Assembly (NCBI GenBank): GCA_018907035.1
Contig: JACCIC010000168.1
Location: 673,501 to 737,500, forward strand
Length of the DNA stretch: 64,000 nt
Source of the DNA: Sycobia sp. Sy_11
Lineage: Eukaryota > Arthropoda > Insecta > Hymenoptera > Epichrysomallidae
Reading direction: 5' to 3'
Part shown: piece after piece, positions 53,201 through 61,321 of the stretch
Layout of the letters: every line of letters starts with the position of its first letter
Numbering within the stretch: the first letter of the stretch is position 1
Made by a program: the position numbers and the translations under genes
The notes under the pieces: generated by a model
What the model saw: the letters and a program-made list of their open reading frames with translations, nothing else
Database searches by the model: none
What the model was told of the DNA's origin: nothing

Positions 53201-53353
53201 ATCAAGTGCCGTGGGTCGAGGATAGTTTCGGCCAAGACTGACCTAAAGCCGAATGCGGATGGTGTGAGGGAGGACGATGTGTCGGCGGGGCAGAGTCAAG
53301 TTGGATGGGTGAAGAAAATGGTTGGACAACTGCAGGCTCAAGTTGATGTGTAG
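26182..53353 (+). CDS. PLEKHG1: PLEKHG1/2/3-family Rho guanine nucleotide exchange factor (14 exons, 5' end not resolved)
   Basis: This gene encodes a Dbl-family exchange factor expected to load GTP on Rho-family GTPases at membranes and the actin cytoskeleton. Fourteen exons with GT-AG borders join in one frame into 1454 residues ending at TAG 53351-53353. Residue numbers count from the first whole codon in the window. Order: disordered N-region (1-205), DH domain (about 210-400, with [14 protein letters not shown] in conserved region 3), PH domain (about 425-535, with [13 protein letters not shown]), the family motif WRRKSEP (near 652), then a long Ser/Glu-rich tail with PPPVPAKK. Segments such as [18 protein letters not shown] are diagnostic of PLEKHG1-3 rather than other DH-PH proteins. 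Insects probably have one ortholog of the three vertebrate genes, so the symbol is by family only. The start codon is uncertain, and exon 26182 must be preceded by another exon because it opens with two leftover bases. Confidence 0.92.
27357..27824 (-). other. Unrecognised open-frame region in intron
   Basis: A 155-codon open frame runs on the minus strand and a second minus frame stays open across about 27400-27700. The second frame reads hydrophobically (for example [20 protein letters not shown]). The segment is more GC-rich than its surroundings and lacks simple repeats. It may be a pseudogene or transposon fragment, or chance. No family was recognised and no splice sites join it to a neighbour. 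Confidence 0.2.
28285..28490. repeat. Diverged tandem duplication, period about 110 bp
   Basis: Two adjacent copies share an ordered series of words: AGTCGAAATC/AGTCGGAATC, then GAGAATTAA, then CTATC-TG and CTAGTC. The copies start near 28285 and 28395. They are clearly homologous but diverged, so the duplication is old. No coding frame. Confidence 0.7.
29545..29586. repeat. (TA)n microsatellite
   Basis: Pure TA of about 42 bases. Confidence 0.95.
29962..30034. repeat. (CATA)n-(TA)n compound array
   Basis: About twelve TACA tetranucleotides pass directly into a TA run of about 22 bases. Confidence 0.95.
31231..31310. repeat. (CATA)n-(TA)n compound array
   Basis: Tetranucleotide CATA block, a TGCATGTG bridge, then pure TA. 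Same architecture as 29962. Confidence 0.95.
32381..32440. repeat. (TA)n microsatellite
   Basis: Sixty bases of pure TA following a CT-rich lead. Confidence 0.96.
33480..34160. repeat. Degenerate 28-30 bp minisatellite, about 18 units
   Basis: The stretch can be cut into successive units of 28-30 bases, each opening with GYTGG or a close variant, then a pyrimidine-rich TCTTC part, then TTGAAAAAT and ending near YCGA/TGGA. Clear unit starts include GTTGGAAGG, GTTGGCAG, GTTGGAATC, TCTGGCATC, GTTCGCATC, GCTGGAATT, GCTGGATTG, GCTGGCCAT and GTTCGGTATC. Some units hold poly-T expansions (33846, 34028). Conservation between units is modest, so the array is old. It is not obviously coding. Confidence 0.7.
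34326..34379. repeat. (TA)n microsatellite
   Basis: Pure TA of about 54 bases. Confidence 0.96.
34909..34981. repeat. (CT)n-(GT)n compound array
   Basis: A pure CT block to about 34946, a GTGTGTGGGCGCGCGCG bridge, then a GT block. Confidence 0.93.
35787..35968 (+). CDS. PLEKHG1: RhoGEF exon b (Ser-rich linker)
   Basis: The acceptor is TTTGCCGCAG and the donor CCCAAG|GTGAGG at 35969. It opens with one base completing Arg, then [16 protein letters not shown], a Ser/Gly-rich stretch and [18 protein letters not shown], which flows directly into [12 protein letters not shown] of the next exon. It is basic, disordered and probably phosphorylated. Phases 2 and 1 fit both neighbours, and the frame is the only sensible one. 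Confidence 0.9.
37430..37485. repeat. (TA)n microsatellite
   Basis: Pure TA of about 55 bases. Confidence 0.96.
37799..37854. repeat. (TA)n palindrome with GATT/AATC arms
   Basis: Pure TA of about 48 bases bounded by GATT on the left and AATC on the right. Confidence 0.93.
38034..38089. repeat. (TA)n microsatellite
   Basis: TA array with one AATA shift. Confidence 0.95.
38342..38383. repeat. (TA)n microsatellite
   Basis: Pure TA of about 42 bases. Confidence 0.95.
40174..40226. repeat. (TA)n microsatellite
   Basis: TA array with one central TCTATA interruption. Confidence 0.95.
41713..41789. repeat. (GA)n microsatellite
   Basis: GA-rich lead with GGGGAGAGGG, then about 50 bases of pure GA. 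Confidence 0.96.
42794..42857. repeat. TA array inside an imperfect inverted repeat
   Basis: The arm AGATTTATTATATATA on the left and TATATATAATAAATTTA on the right are reverse complements with one mismatch, separated by about 30 bases of TA and TTC. Confidence 0.85.
43405..43437. repeat. (CA)n microsatellite
   Basis: Pure CA of about 33 bases, about 90 bases upstream of a coding exon. Confidence 0.95.
43529..43740 (+). CDS. PLEKHG1: RhoGEF exon c (linker and start of DH domain)
   Basis: The acceptor CCCGCTCCAG and donor CAA|GTTAGT at 43741 are good. It encodes [20 protein letters not shown], a Gly run, [20 protein letters not shown] and then [19 protein letters not shown], which is conserved region 1 of the DH domain (the family pattern is ILETERTYVxDL). 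It ends in phase 0 after QVIQ. The Glu and Ile/Leu positions that face the GTPase switch in Dbl proteins lie here. Confidence 0.95.
43757..43846. repeat. (TA)n-(CT)n compound array
   Basis: TA block, a TTCTGTCTGCCTGCC bridge, then a pure CT block of about 43 bases, starting 16 bases after a splice donor. Confidence 0.95.
44049..44110. repeat. (TA)n microsatellite
   Basis: TA array with two early TATG interruptions and about 42 bases of pure TA. Confidence 0.95.
45601..45652. repeat. (CATA)n tetranucleotide array
   Basis: About twelve ATAC units, the first few degenerate. Confidence 0.94.
45971..46071 (+). CDS. PLEKHG1: RhoGEF exon d (DH domain)
   Basis: The acceptor AATCGACAG and donor CAATCG|GTAAGT are canonical. 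It encodes [20 protein letters not shown] and [13 protein letters not shown], matching the DH stretch LFGNIQDIYHFN of PLEKHG1. It leaves two bases of an Arg codon. Confidence 0.95.
46211..46327 (+). CDS. PLEKHG1: RhoGEF exon e (DH domain)
   Basis: It follows a 139-bp intron with acceptor AATGTTTCAG; the donor is CCACG|GTAATA. It encodes [39 protein letters not shown]. The YTxYCTNYPR motif is a PLEKHG1-3 hallmark of DH conserved region 2. It leaves two bases of Arg. Confidence 0.96.
46487..46637 (+). CDS. PLEKHG1: RhoGEF exon f (DH conserved region 3)
   Basis: The acceptor is TTCATCCAG and the donor CTCGAG|GTGAGT. It encodes [18 protein letters not shown] and [18 protein letters not shown] followed by [14 protein letters not shown], the most conserved DH helix, which contacts the GTPase. 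It ends in phase 0. Confidence 0.97.
46638..47649 (+). other. Intron, 1.0 kb
   Basis: AT-rich unique sequence with a poly-A/AAAAC stretch near 46880 and a CT tract (47563-47586) in the polypyrimidine zone before the next acceptor. No exon seen. Confidence 0.9.
47650..48003 (+). CDS. PLEKHG1: RhoGEF exon g (end of DH, start of PH)
   Basis: The acceptor is CCGTCACGCAG and the donor ATTCTG|GTGAGA. It encodes 118 residues: [14 protein letters not shown], an insect-specific Gly/Ala/Ser insert, [19 protein letters not shown] closing the DH domain, [19 protein letters not shown] opening the PH domain, and [13 protein letters not shown] with YKSHIL. This is the strongest single match to vertebrate PLEKHG1 (IQSLL-W-GPDLT--GELV-EG-FR). 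Phase 0 at both ends. Confidence 0.97.
48237..48332 (+). CDS. PLEKHG1: RhoGEF exon h (PH domain)
   Basis: The acceptor is TTTCATTACAG and the donor CTCCAG|GTTAGA. It encodes [20 protein letters not shown] and [12 protein letters not shown], matching the PH strands CGNLMLVE-IP-EPLSF of the family. Phase 0 at both ends. Confidence 0.96.
48434..48563 (+). CDS. PLEKHG1: RhoGEF exon i (PH C-terminal helix)
   Basis: The acceptor is GTCATTCAG and the donor ACGATG|GTATGT. It encodes [20 protein letters not shown] then [20 protein letters not shown]. The REWTLQIKR Trp is the invariant PH C-terminal tryptophan, and LILENHAAKIPAKAK is the vertebrate counterpart. One base is left over. Confidence 0.96.
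48650..48831 (+). CDS. PLEKHG1: RhoGEF exon j (basic post-PH region)
   Basis: The acceptor is TAATACCAG and the donor GCAGAG|GTATAT. It encodes a Tyr-rich part ([19 protein letters not shown]) and a strongly basic part with RERRKSETG and [10 protein letters not shown]. It is likely disordered and phosphorylated. The donor runs straight into TA-rich sequence, so the exact 3' border is slightly less sure. Confidence 0.85.
48832..49386 (+). other. Intron with TA array and tRNA-like relic
   Basis: It contains GGTGGTTAGAGCGTGACT followed by CCCGAGTTAAGGAG (about 48868-48900), which resembles a tRNA 5' half, and a pure TA array at 48955-49003. The remainder is AT-rich and unique. Confidence 0.85.
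48955..49003. repeat. (TA)n microsatellite
   Basis: Pure TA of about 48 bases. Confidence 0.96.
49387..49491 (+). CDS. PLEKHG1: RhoGEF exon k (linker)
   Basis: The acceptor is GTGCTGCTTTAG and the donor ATAAAG|GTTAGC. It encodes 35 residues ([20 protein letters not shown] and onward) without a domain. Phase 0 on both sides means it could be skipped without changing the frame, so alternative use is possible. Confidence 0.8.
49697..50645 (+). CDS. PLEKHG1: RhoGEF exon l (RRKSEP motif, acidic and Thr-rich tail)
   Basis: The donor AATAAAG|GTAGAC is good. The acceptor TTTGAGCAG lacks a strong polypyrimidine tract, so the 5' border is the least certain of the gene (the frame stays open back to at least 49628). 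It encodes [20 protein letters not shown], where RRKSEP is the post-PH signature also found in PLEKHG1, a conserved-looking [20 protein letters not shown] helix, a Gly run, an Asp/Glu run, a Thr run, and later PIYETPG, a possible Tyr phosphosite. It leaves one base. Confidence 0.88.
50646..51753 (+). other. Intron, 1.1 kb
   Basis: AT-rich unique sequence, unusually free of microsatellites. No coding exon recognised. Confidence 0.9.
51754..52260 (+). CDS. PLEKHG1: RhoGEF exon m (C-terminal region)
   Basis: The acceptor is TTATTATTAG and the donor AACAAAG|GTGCGT. It encodes [19 protein letters not shown], then a Cys/Pro-rich part, [19 protein letters not shown], a [16 protein letters not shown] segment and a Ser/Thr-rich run ending [13 protein letters not shown]. 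There is no named domain. The aromatic and helical motifs separated by disorder suggest short binding motifs. Phase 1 at both sides. Confidence 0.92.
52380..53353 (+). CDS. PLEKHG1: RhoGEF exon n (last exon, stop at 53351)
   Basis: The acceptor is TTCCATTGCAG. It encodes 323 residues plus TAG. Features in order: [40 protein letters not shown], a Glu-rich low-complexity tract, [17 protein letters not shown] followed by [15 protein letters not shown] (a motif that looks conserved), PPPVPAKKK (SH3-ligand type), a Gly run, [20 protein letters not shown] and the C-terminus [16 protein letters not shown]. Base composition drops from very GC-rich to balanced after about 53215, where CC|GTGGGT could act as an alternative donor; the plain read-through is preferred. 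Confidence 0.92.
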
Positions 53354-53728
53354 TGATATAATGATGATTGTAATGAATGTGTTTTTTCTGTTTCATTTAT
53401 TCTATTTTTTTTCTGCGTTTTTTTTTTTTTTTTTTGTTTTTCTAATTATCTTTTTTTAAGAACTAAAAAAATCTAGTTTAGCCATAATCTCGGTTGAAAT
53501 GTTTCATTGAAAATAATAATTAAAATTAAATTTGCATAGACTAATTTAATGAGTCTATTACTCAGGACTTAGGATTTATATCCTAAATATTATTTGAATT
53601 GTACAGATACATTTAAAAAATTACATGTGCCAAGATAAAAACAGTTATATATTTTTTATTCAATATATATTTAAATGTAACATTGAGCATCGAAGGTATA
53701 GAGATAGTAAAAGAACTTTTTAACAATT

Positions 53729-53734
53729 AATAAA
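53729..53734 (+). terminator. Candidate polyadenylation signal AATAAA (RhoGEF gene)
   Basis: First canonical AATAAA after the stop codon, 376 bases downstream. Several further copies follow (for example 53919, 55184), so actual site use is not decided by sequence. Confidence 0.4.
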
Positions 53735-54625
53735 AACATGAAGCATCGTTAATTTACATGTTTCATATATTATTATCCGTTTCAATGTTTATCTTATGCT
53801 TCATCACATTTAAGATAAAAAAATTTTTTTTATATATATATAAAGCATATTACATGCAATCTTGTTAATATTGAAATTTAATAATGATATTAAAAATTAA
53901 TTAGCAGTTATAGTCAGTTAATAAAAAAATTGAATGGATCTGGTAAATGTACAAAAATGTTTCATATGTTTCAATGAAAAATTTTAACCAGAAGATGAAT
54001 TTTAAATAAGACATGACTTTTTGATTTTTCATTACACTTATTATTGTATTTGAAAAATCTTGAGCCACGAATTCGTACTGATTATATAATTTATATTGAA
54101 AAAGTTAATATGAATTCAAAATGTTGAACAAAATTAAATTATTTAATGCGAACATGGCGTGTAAAAATTTGTTAAAATACAAAAATTATTTGGGAAAACG
54201 TATTTGTAAAAATTAACTTGTGATAAAAAAAATGTTTCTTTTCTCTTTTTTATCTATTTTGATAAAAACATATTTAATTGCTTCGTAAATGATTATAGCT
54301 GTTAATATAAGTCAATAATTAACATTTATAACAAATGTTTGTTATTTTAAAAGTTCTGTTCCTGATGTTTTAGTCTCCAATAAATTAATCTCTCCTTTTA
54401 CAAATATTATCAACAATGAAAAAAAAAATCAAAATTGTTAGAAATATAAAAGAATATAAGTAAAAAACATATTACTAGATATGCATATACATATTGTTGC
54501 ATTGATAGTATATATTTACACTCAATTTATAATTAAGGGAGATATTTGTATTCCCTTCATCATTGTTAACTTGAAAATAATTCAATTTCAAATAATTATC
54601 TACTTAATGTTGGATTCAATTGAAA

Positions 54626-54634
<9 letters not shown>

Positions 54635-54674
<40 letters not shown>
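54635..54674. repeat. (TA)n microsatellite
   Basis: Pure TA of about 40 bases after a poly-A run. Confidence 0.95.
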
Positions 54675-54679
<5 letters not shown>

Positions 54680-55432
54680 TGTTGAGGTGTAAGAGATGAA
54701 TGTATTATTATAATATAGCTAAAAAATATTCGTCCTGTAGAGTTAATGAAATGAAATTTATGAGCCAAAAATTGTTAATGTTAAAAATCATAATTATGAT
54801 CCTGAGGCGATGACTTTATCGAAGATAAAGTGGAGATTTACTATTAGTATGTACGTGCGATGGTGCAAAAGTATACATCAATCTGTTAATTCTAATATAA
54901 TTTAAATTATTATACGAGCGAATAAATGTGACTGGACAAGTTGGCCATAATAATGTGCGATAAACTTTTGCATTTTTTCTACTGTAGCTTTAATGTCAAT
55001 GCAAATGATTTTCCAAGTCTTTTTGAATTTACTGTTGAACTGTGTTATAGTCTAAACTTGTGTAAGGCAAAGTACAAGTATTTTAGAATTATCGAGCGTT
55101 ACGGAACAGAAGGAAGAGCTTTTTGACGTCGATGGAATCAGTCAGAAATTCACTGGATTTCGAAGCCACAGATCTCCATCCACAATAAATCAATTTAAAT
55201 AAATTTATGTAGATTTATGTACATTTTTAAAAAGAATTTACAGTGAAAATACTCGTATCGAGTTAAAAATAATAATTATATTAAAGATAAAAATAAATGT
55301 ACTATTATTGAAATATTTGTGTATCGAATTTTCCCGAACTTAATTTCTATATTTTTATTATTCAAAAAACCTCTTCTGTGGTCTCTATACAGAAAACCTA
55401 ACAAGCACTAGTAATCAAAGTTAATAAGTGCA

Positions 55433-55576
55433 ATGGAAGATTTAGTTTCTTATTTTGGAACTTGGGGTTTAATAACAATTTACTTTGTGATTTTACGAAA
55501 CAAGTTTTATTATGAGAAGTTTCTCTATGTACAGAAACATCAGCTAGTCGCTTTTACACATGTAAGCAAAAGATAA
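55433..55576 (+). CDS. Candidate small ORF, 47-residue possible membrane peptide
   Basis: The frame from ATG 55433 (context GTGCAATGG, G at +4) to TAA 55574 reads MEDLVSYFGTWGLITIYFVI, then a charged, aromatic part LRNKFYYEKFLYVQKHQLVA and FTHVSKR. Residues 5-21 form a plausible single transmembrane helix followed by basic residues, the usual layout of small integral membrane proteins. A GT donor (CACAT|GTAAGC) overlaps the end, so it may instead be a first exon. A CAG that could be an acceptor precedes it at 55391. I do not recognise the family. It could be chance in AT-rich DNA, which favours hydrophobic codons. Confidence 0.3.
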   Translation: MEDLVSYFGTWGLITIYFVILRNKFYYEKFLYVQKHQLVAFTHVSKR

Positions 55577-56766
55577 TAATTCTTTAAATCGCGACGATTT
55601 TTTTAATAATACAATATAATCATGTATAATAATCACGATAATAAATAGATTCAATACTGTCCTATAATCGATAAAACCCTATACGTGTCATTTCTCTTGA
55701 GTAAAAAAAGTGAATTACATAATAATGACGAAGAACGAGAAAAAACATAGGCGAAACAGCCGAAAAACCGAAAGCAGAGATGCTTCGTTATACACATTAT
55801 GTACAACCACGCTAATAACGTAGATTTGCCATATTCTAAATCGTTTGGCTTTTTATATGCGTCTAGACGTCGTTTTTTTTTTTTCACTAAGTCTAAGTAC
55901 TTCGCTAATCTCGACTTTCTATTTTTGTTTTGTTTCCTTCATTTATTTACTTCGAACTCTTTGCATAAATTCGTCTACCCTGCTATTTCTTTTCTAGATT
56001 CCCAACTCAGCTTGATGCTTAAGAAGAATAAAATACATTTCTTTACTACCCGGTGCTCGAACATTTGTAAGATGAACTTCGATGAATAAATCGAAACTTG
56101 AATTACAGATTTATTTTGTTTTCGTTTTTCATTACTTTTATTTATTTTCTTAATTATATCTTATCGAAAACTAGTTTGAAAAGACTTTATTATAGTACAC
56201 TTTAAAATTGACAAAATATAGCATCATTAATTCAAAAATAATTTACACACAATGTAATTATTGAAGTGAAATTTTTAGAAATTTGTATTATATTGAAAGT
56301 GAAATTCAACTCTATTCGAGCATATCTAAATATATATTTCTCTTTTTTGCTCTACAACGTACGATTTTATGTTTTTATGACTTGGAAAAACAGTTTTCAT
56401 TCTTGAAATAATGAATGGTCGAAGTTCCATTGTCGTTTCGGAAACATTTTAAAGCTTTTTTATGCTAATATATATTTTTAATTTGAATTTTCATAAATAT
56501 TTAGAGTGTTTCCATTGCGACGAAACTTTCGTAGTTGTTTCTTTCCAAGTTCTTGGGGCACTTGACCTTGTTTATTCGAATAACAAAATATAATTTGGTA
56601 TGATTGTGCAGAGGCAAAGCCGTTTTATTTTATGATTTTGTTTTTGCTTATATTTTGTGGTCGATGTTGACAGGTACTTTTGATCGCTATGCTAGTCTTC
56701 CTACATCTATGGAATACTATCTTTTAAATTTTCAACTTTTATTATCAATCGTTTTGCCTGCATAAA

Positions 56767-56772
56767 TTTATT
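56767..56772 (-). terminator. hppy: Candidate polyadenylation signal (hppy)
   Basis: TTTATT on the plus strand gives AATAAA for the minus-strand transcript about 850 bases past the stop. Another lies at 56624. The choice between them cannot be made from sequence. Confidence 0.25.
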
Positions 56773-57624
56773 ATACATTCTATTCAATTCTATAGTAAAC
56801 TCTTCTAGTTGTAGAGTTTTCTTTCGCATTGTCGAAGCCCATAAACTTTAATTTCACAATGAAACACTCGTACGTTTACAAATGCTTTATACTTTAAGAT
56901 ACTGATTTTTCTTTATCATTTAAAATTATATTTTATCTCTGGTTTTATATTTTTGGAAAACTAATAACTCTATTATGTTGAACATCATCTTATTGTCCGA
57001 TGTTTGCCCCTCTAACCATTTACTGTAAAATTAGAGTCAATAATCACAAATAAAACTCAATAGTTACTCTTTTTATCGATATGTCGGCGTGTTATATCAT
57101 TTACACGAAGTTGAGTTTTAAAACTCTTCCTACACAGAACGGGGAAGACACTTTTCTAGCTTTTCTGCTTTGACAAACTTTTCACGACACTCTCATTTCT
57201 ATCTTATCATTCAACAAAGTCATTTTAATCACCAATTTAATTTCTTTACGCTCTCTGCATTCTATTTGTTCCTATTCAATCCTAAATAGTTCAAACAATC
57301 CCTCGGTGGCCTAAAGTCTTCGGCACTTCGTCGTGTCATCGGAAAAACAATTGTAAGATTGAGGAATGCAAAAACTTTGATTATTTCAAAGCTGTATTAA
57401 CATTTACGACTTAAATGGAGTATTTTTTGCTGGTGATTCCGTTTTCTCATTGCTCTACGAAATCGAATTAATACTTACATACTGCTGTAACGGATAGCAG
57501 CTTTTTTAAACAGTCTACTCTTTGCAGTCTGCTGCGATTTCATTATTTATAATCTTTACTCAACGCGAAAAAAATAAAGCTTCATGCTTACGCAGCTTTT
57601 TCATTTTTTTTTTTTTTTTTTAAA

Positions 57625-57724
57625 TTAGTAACTCGCTTCGTGGCCTGCGAGAATGTAGAGATCGGCTCCTTCACTCTCGTTTAGTGTACCCGTACGCACT
57701 GAATGACTCTCCAGCATAACAACT
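57625..57724 (-). CDS. hppy: hppy last exon (C-terminus, stop)
   Basis: The minus-strand acceptor TTTTAG is followed by one base finishing Lys, then [20 protein letters not shown] and [12 protein letters not shown], stop TAA. The endings VVMLES and YILAGHE-SY are signatures of the MAP4K3/5 C-terminus. Confidence 0.96.
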
Positions 57725-60700
57725 CTAAAACATGTTAAAATTGAACGAGTTGATCGAAAATTTACTAGATTACCGTGCGCGTTAAGAATTCATACTTACT
57801 TATCAGAACCCAACAGTCTGTAAGTTCGACTTTTATCACTGATTTCTTGCGTAATCTCGCCATTCTTAAAACTACGACCTTGCATACCGTGGTTGTGAAA
57901 GGCAAGTACGCTATCGGGCAAAACAACTGAAATCATATAATATTTTTATTAATATGATAATCAGATGAACAAACTTAGTATTTCTGACGACGTATGAAAC
58001 ATAATTTTCTCAACTGATAAAATAATATTTACTTACTAATAGATTCAATTTGGAAATTGAATTGTAACTCTGGCATTTGCTTTTTACTACTTCGCGGTTT
58101 ACCACTTAAAGTTACTATTTTGATAAAATCTGGAGAGAGAAAATATTACATTGTATTATGAAAATATCAGTCGAGTATTAAATTATACACGATAAAAAAT
58201 AACTTACTATCATAACAAACGAGAATGGCATCTTTTTCAAGTTGCGCTACACTAACTACTTGAAGAGTTTCTCTTCTTGGAATGACTGTAGCTAAAAAAT
58301 AAAAGAAGGAAAAAATTAATTTTCAGCTCTACCTCGCGTACTTGTGCAGAATGCGTGTTTCAGCAATTTACCAGAACCATCCATTTCTTCTAATTCATCG
58401 CTATGGAACCAACTCGCTCCGGAATTCATGTTAATAAGGTCGAGTTTTAATTTATTTTGATGATAAGCTTGTTTCACCGACACGCACACCATTGGATATT
58501 CCATTTCTGGCGTAATGATCATCTCGAATACATTTAATGGTGACGGCAGTGGGCATTCGAAGTATTTTAATAACATGAATTTGTTTAACGGGTCGTACCA
58601 TTGCATTAGAAAAATTCCCGCTGGCATAGCTCCGCATAAATATTTGTATCTAAAATAAATTTATGCAATAATGTTTGTATTAGTTTAATGGTTTAATTGC
58701 TCTAGAAGATTTTAAACTAGAATTAGAAAATAGAGGAGGGGGAAAAATGTGAAAATAATGAAGCTATTTGCAATAGGCTATAGCAATAGCACGCGGTCTA
58801 TTGCCGAATAAAATTACATATAGTAAACAAATCAATGCCTTAACCATCTGATAGAGATACAGAGACAGTGAGAGGAAGAGAGAGAGAGAGAGAGAGAACG
58901 AGAAACGTATAATTTACCCATTATAAGGATTGCGTCCTACGCAACATCTCGTGCATCCTTTCGTATCTGGCACTCGTGTCGTGAGAGCAAATTTTCTCGG
59001 CACCAATCTCTCTGGAATTTTATTCATGTGCAGAGAAAACCTATGCGTTTGCTTGCTTTGCATCGCCAATAAATCGTGCCTGTAAAGCTGCGGCGTTTTC
59101 CCTATGATTTGCGCAAAAAAAAAAAATTACAATTACACGTATATATATATTGGAATTTTCCACGAATATTGGATCCGAAAATTGTCCGTATTCAAATTAC
59201 CCGATAGGGACATCAGCACGTCCTTAATGACGTACATCCAGATGGTTCGCCTCGGATACAATTGATCGATCGCCGTCTCGTGCAATTCGTTCAAGTTCAG
59301 ATTATAGATACCCTCTTCGGCGGCGATCAGGAGGTGCTGATCCCTCGTGTCCGGATGAATCCAACTGGCCGTGCAGTGTATTCTCAATGGACACCCATTG
59401 AATACCTATATTAATTTTGTAAAGCGACGGCGCGATTTATTATCGATTATCAAATGTTTGCAAATAAAGATCAAAAAAAAAAAAAAAAAAAAAAAAAAAA
59501 TGCTGCCGAAACTTCGTAACGTGGATAAAATGAATTAGTTCATTGGTATATTTGAGCTTACTGAAGACGTCGTAAGAGTAAATGCTACTCGTAAGTGTCG
59601 ATAACTATTTCAATAATACATAGCTGTGGCTCCCTTAGTAAAAACAAAAAACAAAACAAAATACAAAGTCGATCCTTGGATACTTCAACCGACCTTCGAA
59701 AAGCACGCTCCCATGTGCACTTTTGGCGTTGGCGGCAATCCATTGCTAATAGGCCTGGGAGGCGTGTGCCTCTTTCTATCCCTCCTTCTTGGCGGTACCG
59801 GCGGAGTGTCCGAAAGTAGATCGGGCCCAATGCCCTCCTCTCCGTTGTTCAACGATTCTGTTTCCCCTGTAAAATCGGAAATATTCGCAATTGTTCGTAT
59901 GAATTACGATAATTGAACAATTATATTTCAAATCTTTGCTAATTCCACTCGATCCTTTTTATGTAAAATTAAGAAAAAGGCTGTTCTTTTCATTATTGAT
60001 TATCTATATCAGTATTTAATTGCTATCATATATTGAATACAAAATTATGAAACATCGAAATTCATATGTAATACGTACAAATTTTAATTTATATTTAAAA
60101 TTTACTTCTTTTTATGAACAGCATTTAATTCATACACTCAACTTTTATTTATCCTTTTGATTTATTTTAATGTATACAATCAACTTTGACACCCTTTTAA
60201 AAAGTCTAATGAAAATACATATAAAGGGAGAGAACGTTTTTCTTTTCGTTTACAATAATCGTAAGGATCGCACTTTAGGCGTAAAAATTTCTTACAAAAA
60301 ATCGGCTCAGATATTCAGAATCTGTACCTCCATAGGCTAGCGATCTTCTGCTTAAGCCAATCCGAACGAAAGTTCTGGCAAGTGCGACATTTTTTCCGCA
60401 CTTGCTTGAAGGCTGAGACCTCGAAAGCCAAAGAGACAGAGAAACGCGTAAAGCAAAGACAAGTTGAACTTGTATTTTTTAACGTTTTATCTTCTTTGAA
60501 ACATTCTCCTAATTATGTTCGGATTTATAGGCGAAGAAATTTTTACAACCGAAAGTGCGCGAGTTGCGCAGTTTTTTTTTTTTTTTTTTTTAAATTAATT
60601 ATACAAAAACTGGGAGAGCGTTAAGCTTTCTGAATTTGTTAAAATAAATGTAAGTCGAGGAAATTGGACGATTAAAATTTCGAAAAATTGACAAGTGTTC

Positions 60701-61277
60701 GCAAATTATATTCTGAGGGAGCAGTCGTAGTGTACATTATTTATTTTATCAAATTGAAACACTCGCAAGTTTTTACGAATAGCTATTTATCATTAGTTTC
60801 TGGCCGTATACTGCAAGTATTAATTTTTTAATCTAAGTATGAAATATTTCGAAAAGCGTTGAACAAAAACGTGCAATAATAAAACATGCAAATATCATTG
60901 TCAATACTAGAACATGTAAATCGATCGGCAATCGTGTTACCTTCCTTATTCCATCATTTGTTCTTCTTTTTTTCCTTAATTTTTTCCTTAACCCCCTTAT
61001 ATATGTTCTAATAGCAACAATTTTACTCGGCTGCTCGTATAAATGAAAACAGAGGAAACACTTTTACTCAGATTTATTCACAGATATATAAAATTCAACA
61101 TTTATGTTACACAGATTTGTAAGAGGCAAATGTTCCAAGTCTAATAAAATTAATAGCATACACAGCGTATATATATCTATATCTACATAGATATCGTTGA
61201 AAGCAGTTTAAGCTATGTTATAACAGAATTTTTCCAATTTCCCCCGAAAGCAATTAGCAGAATGAAGGAGATGTAAG

Positions 61278-61321
<44 letters not shown>

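Larger units (their letters stand above)
53354..57624. other. Intergenic gap between convergent genes, including both 3' UTRs
   Basis: AT-rich and nearly without simple repeats apart from one TA array (54635-54674). It should hold the 3' UTR of the RhoGEF gene from the left and of hppy from the right. It also holds a small open frame (55433-55576). Other open frames are short and unremarkable. Confidence 0.8.

Noticed and set aside
53216..53221. GTGGGT as a donor ending the last RhoGEF exon early
   Set aside because: Reading through gives a natural C-terminus ([11 protein letters not shown]) and a stop; no downstream exon with a fitting phase was seen before the hppy gene.
59080..59082. TTTACAG as acceptor within an hppy CNH exon
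   Set aside because: Using it would delete KTPQLYR, which is part of the conserved SLSGK-P-LYRHDL sequence; the acceptor at 59102 preserves both phase and motif.
59585..59830. Minus frame reading [17 protein letters not shown]
   Set aside because: Out of frame with the proline-rich linker that joins perfectly to the CNH domain.
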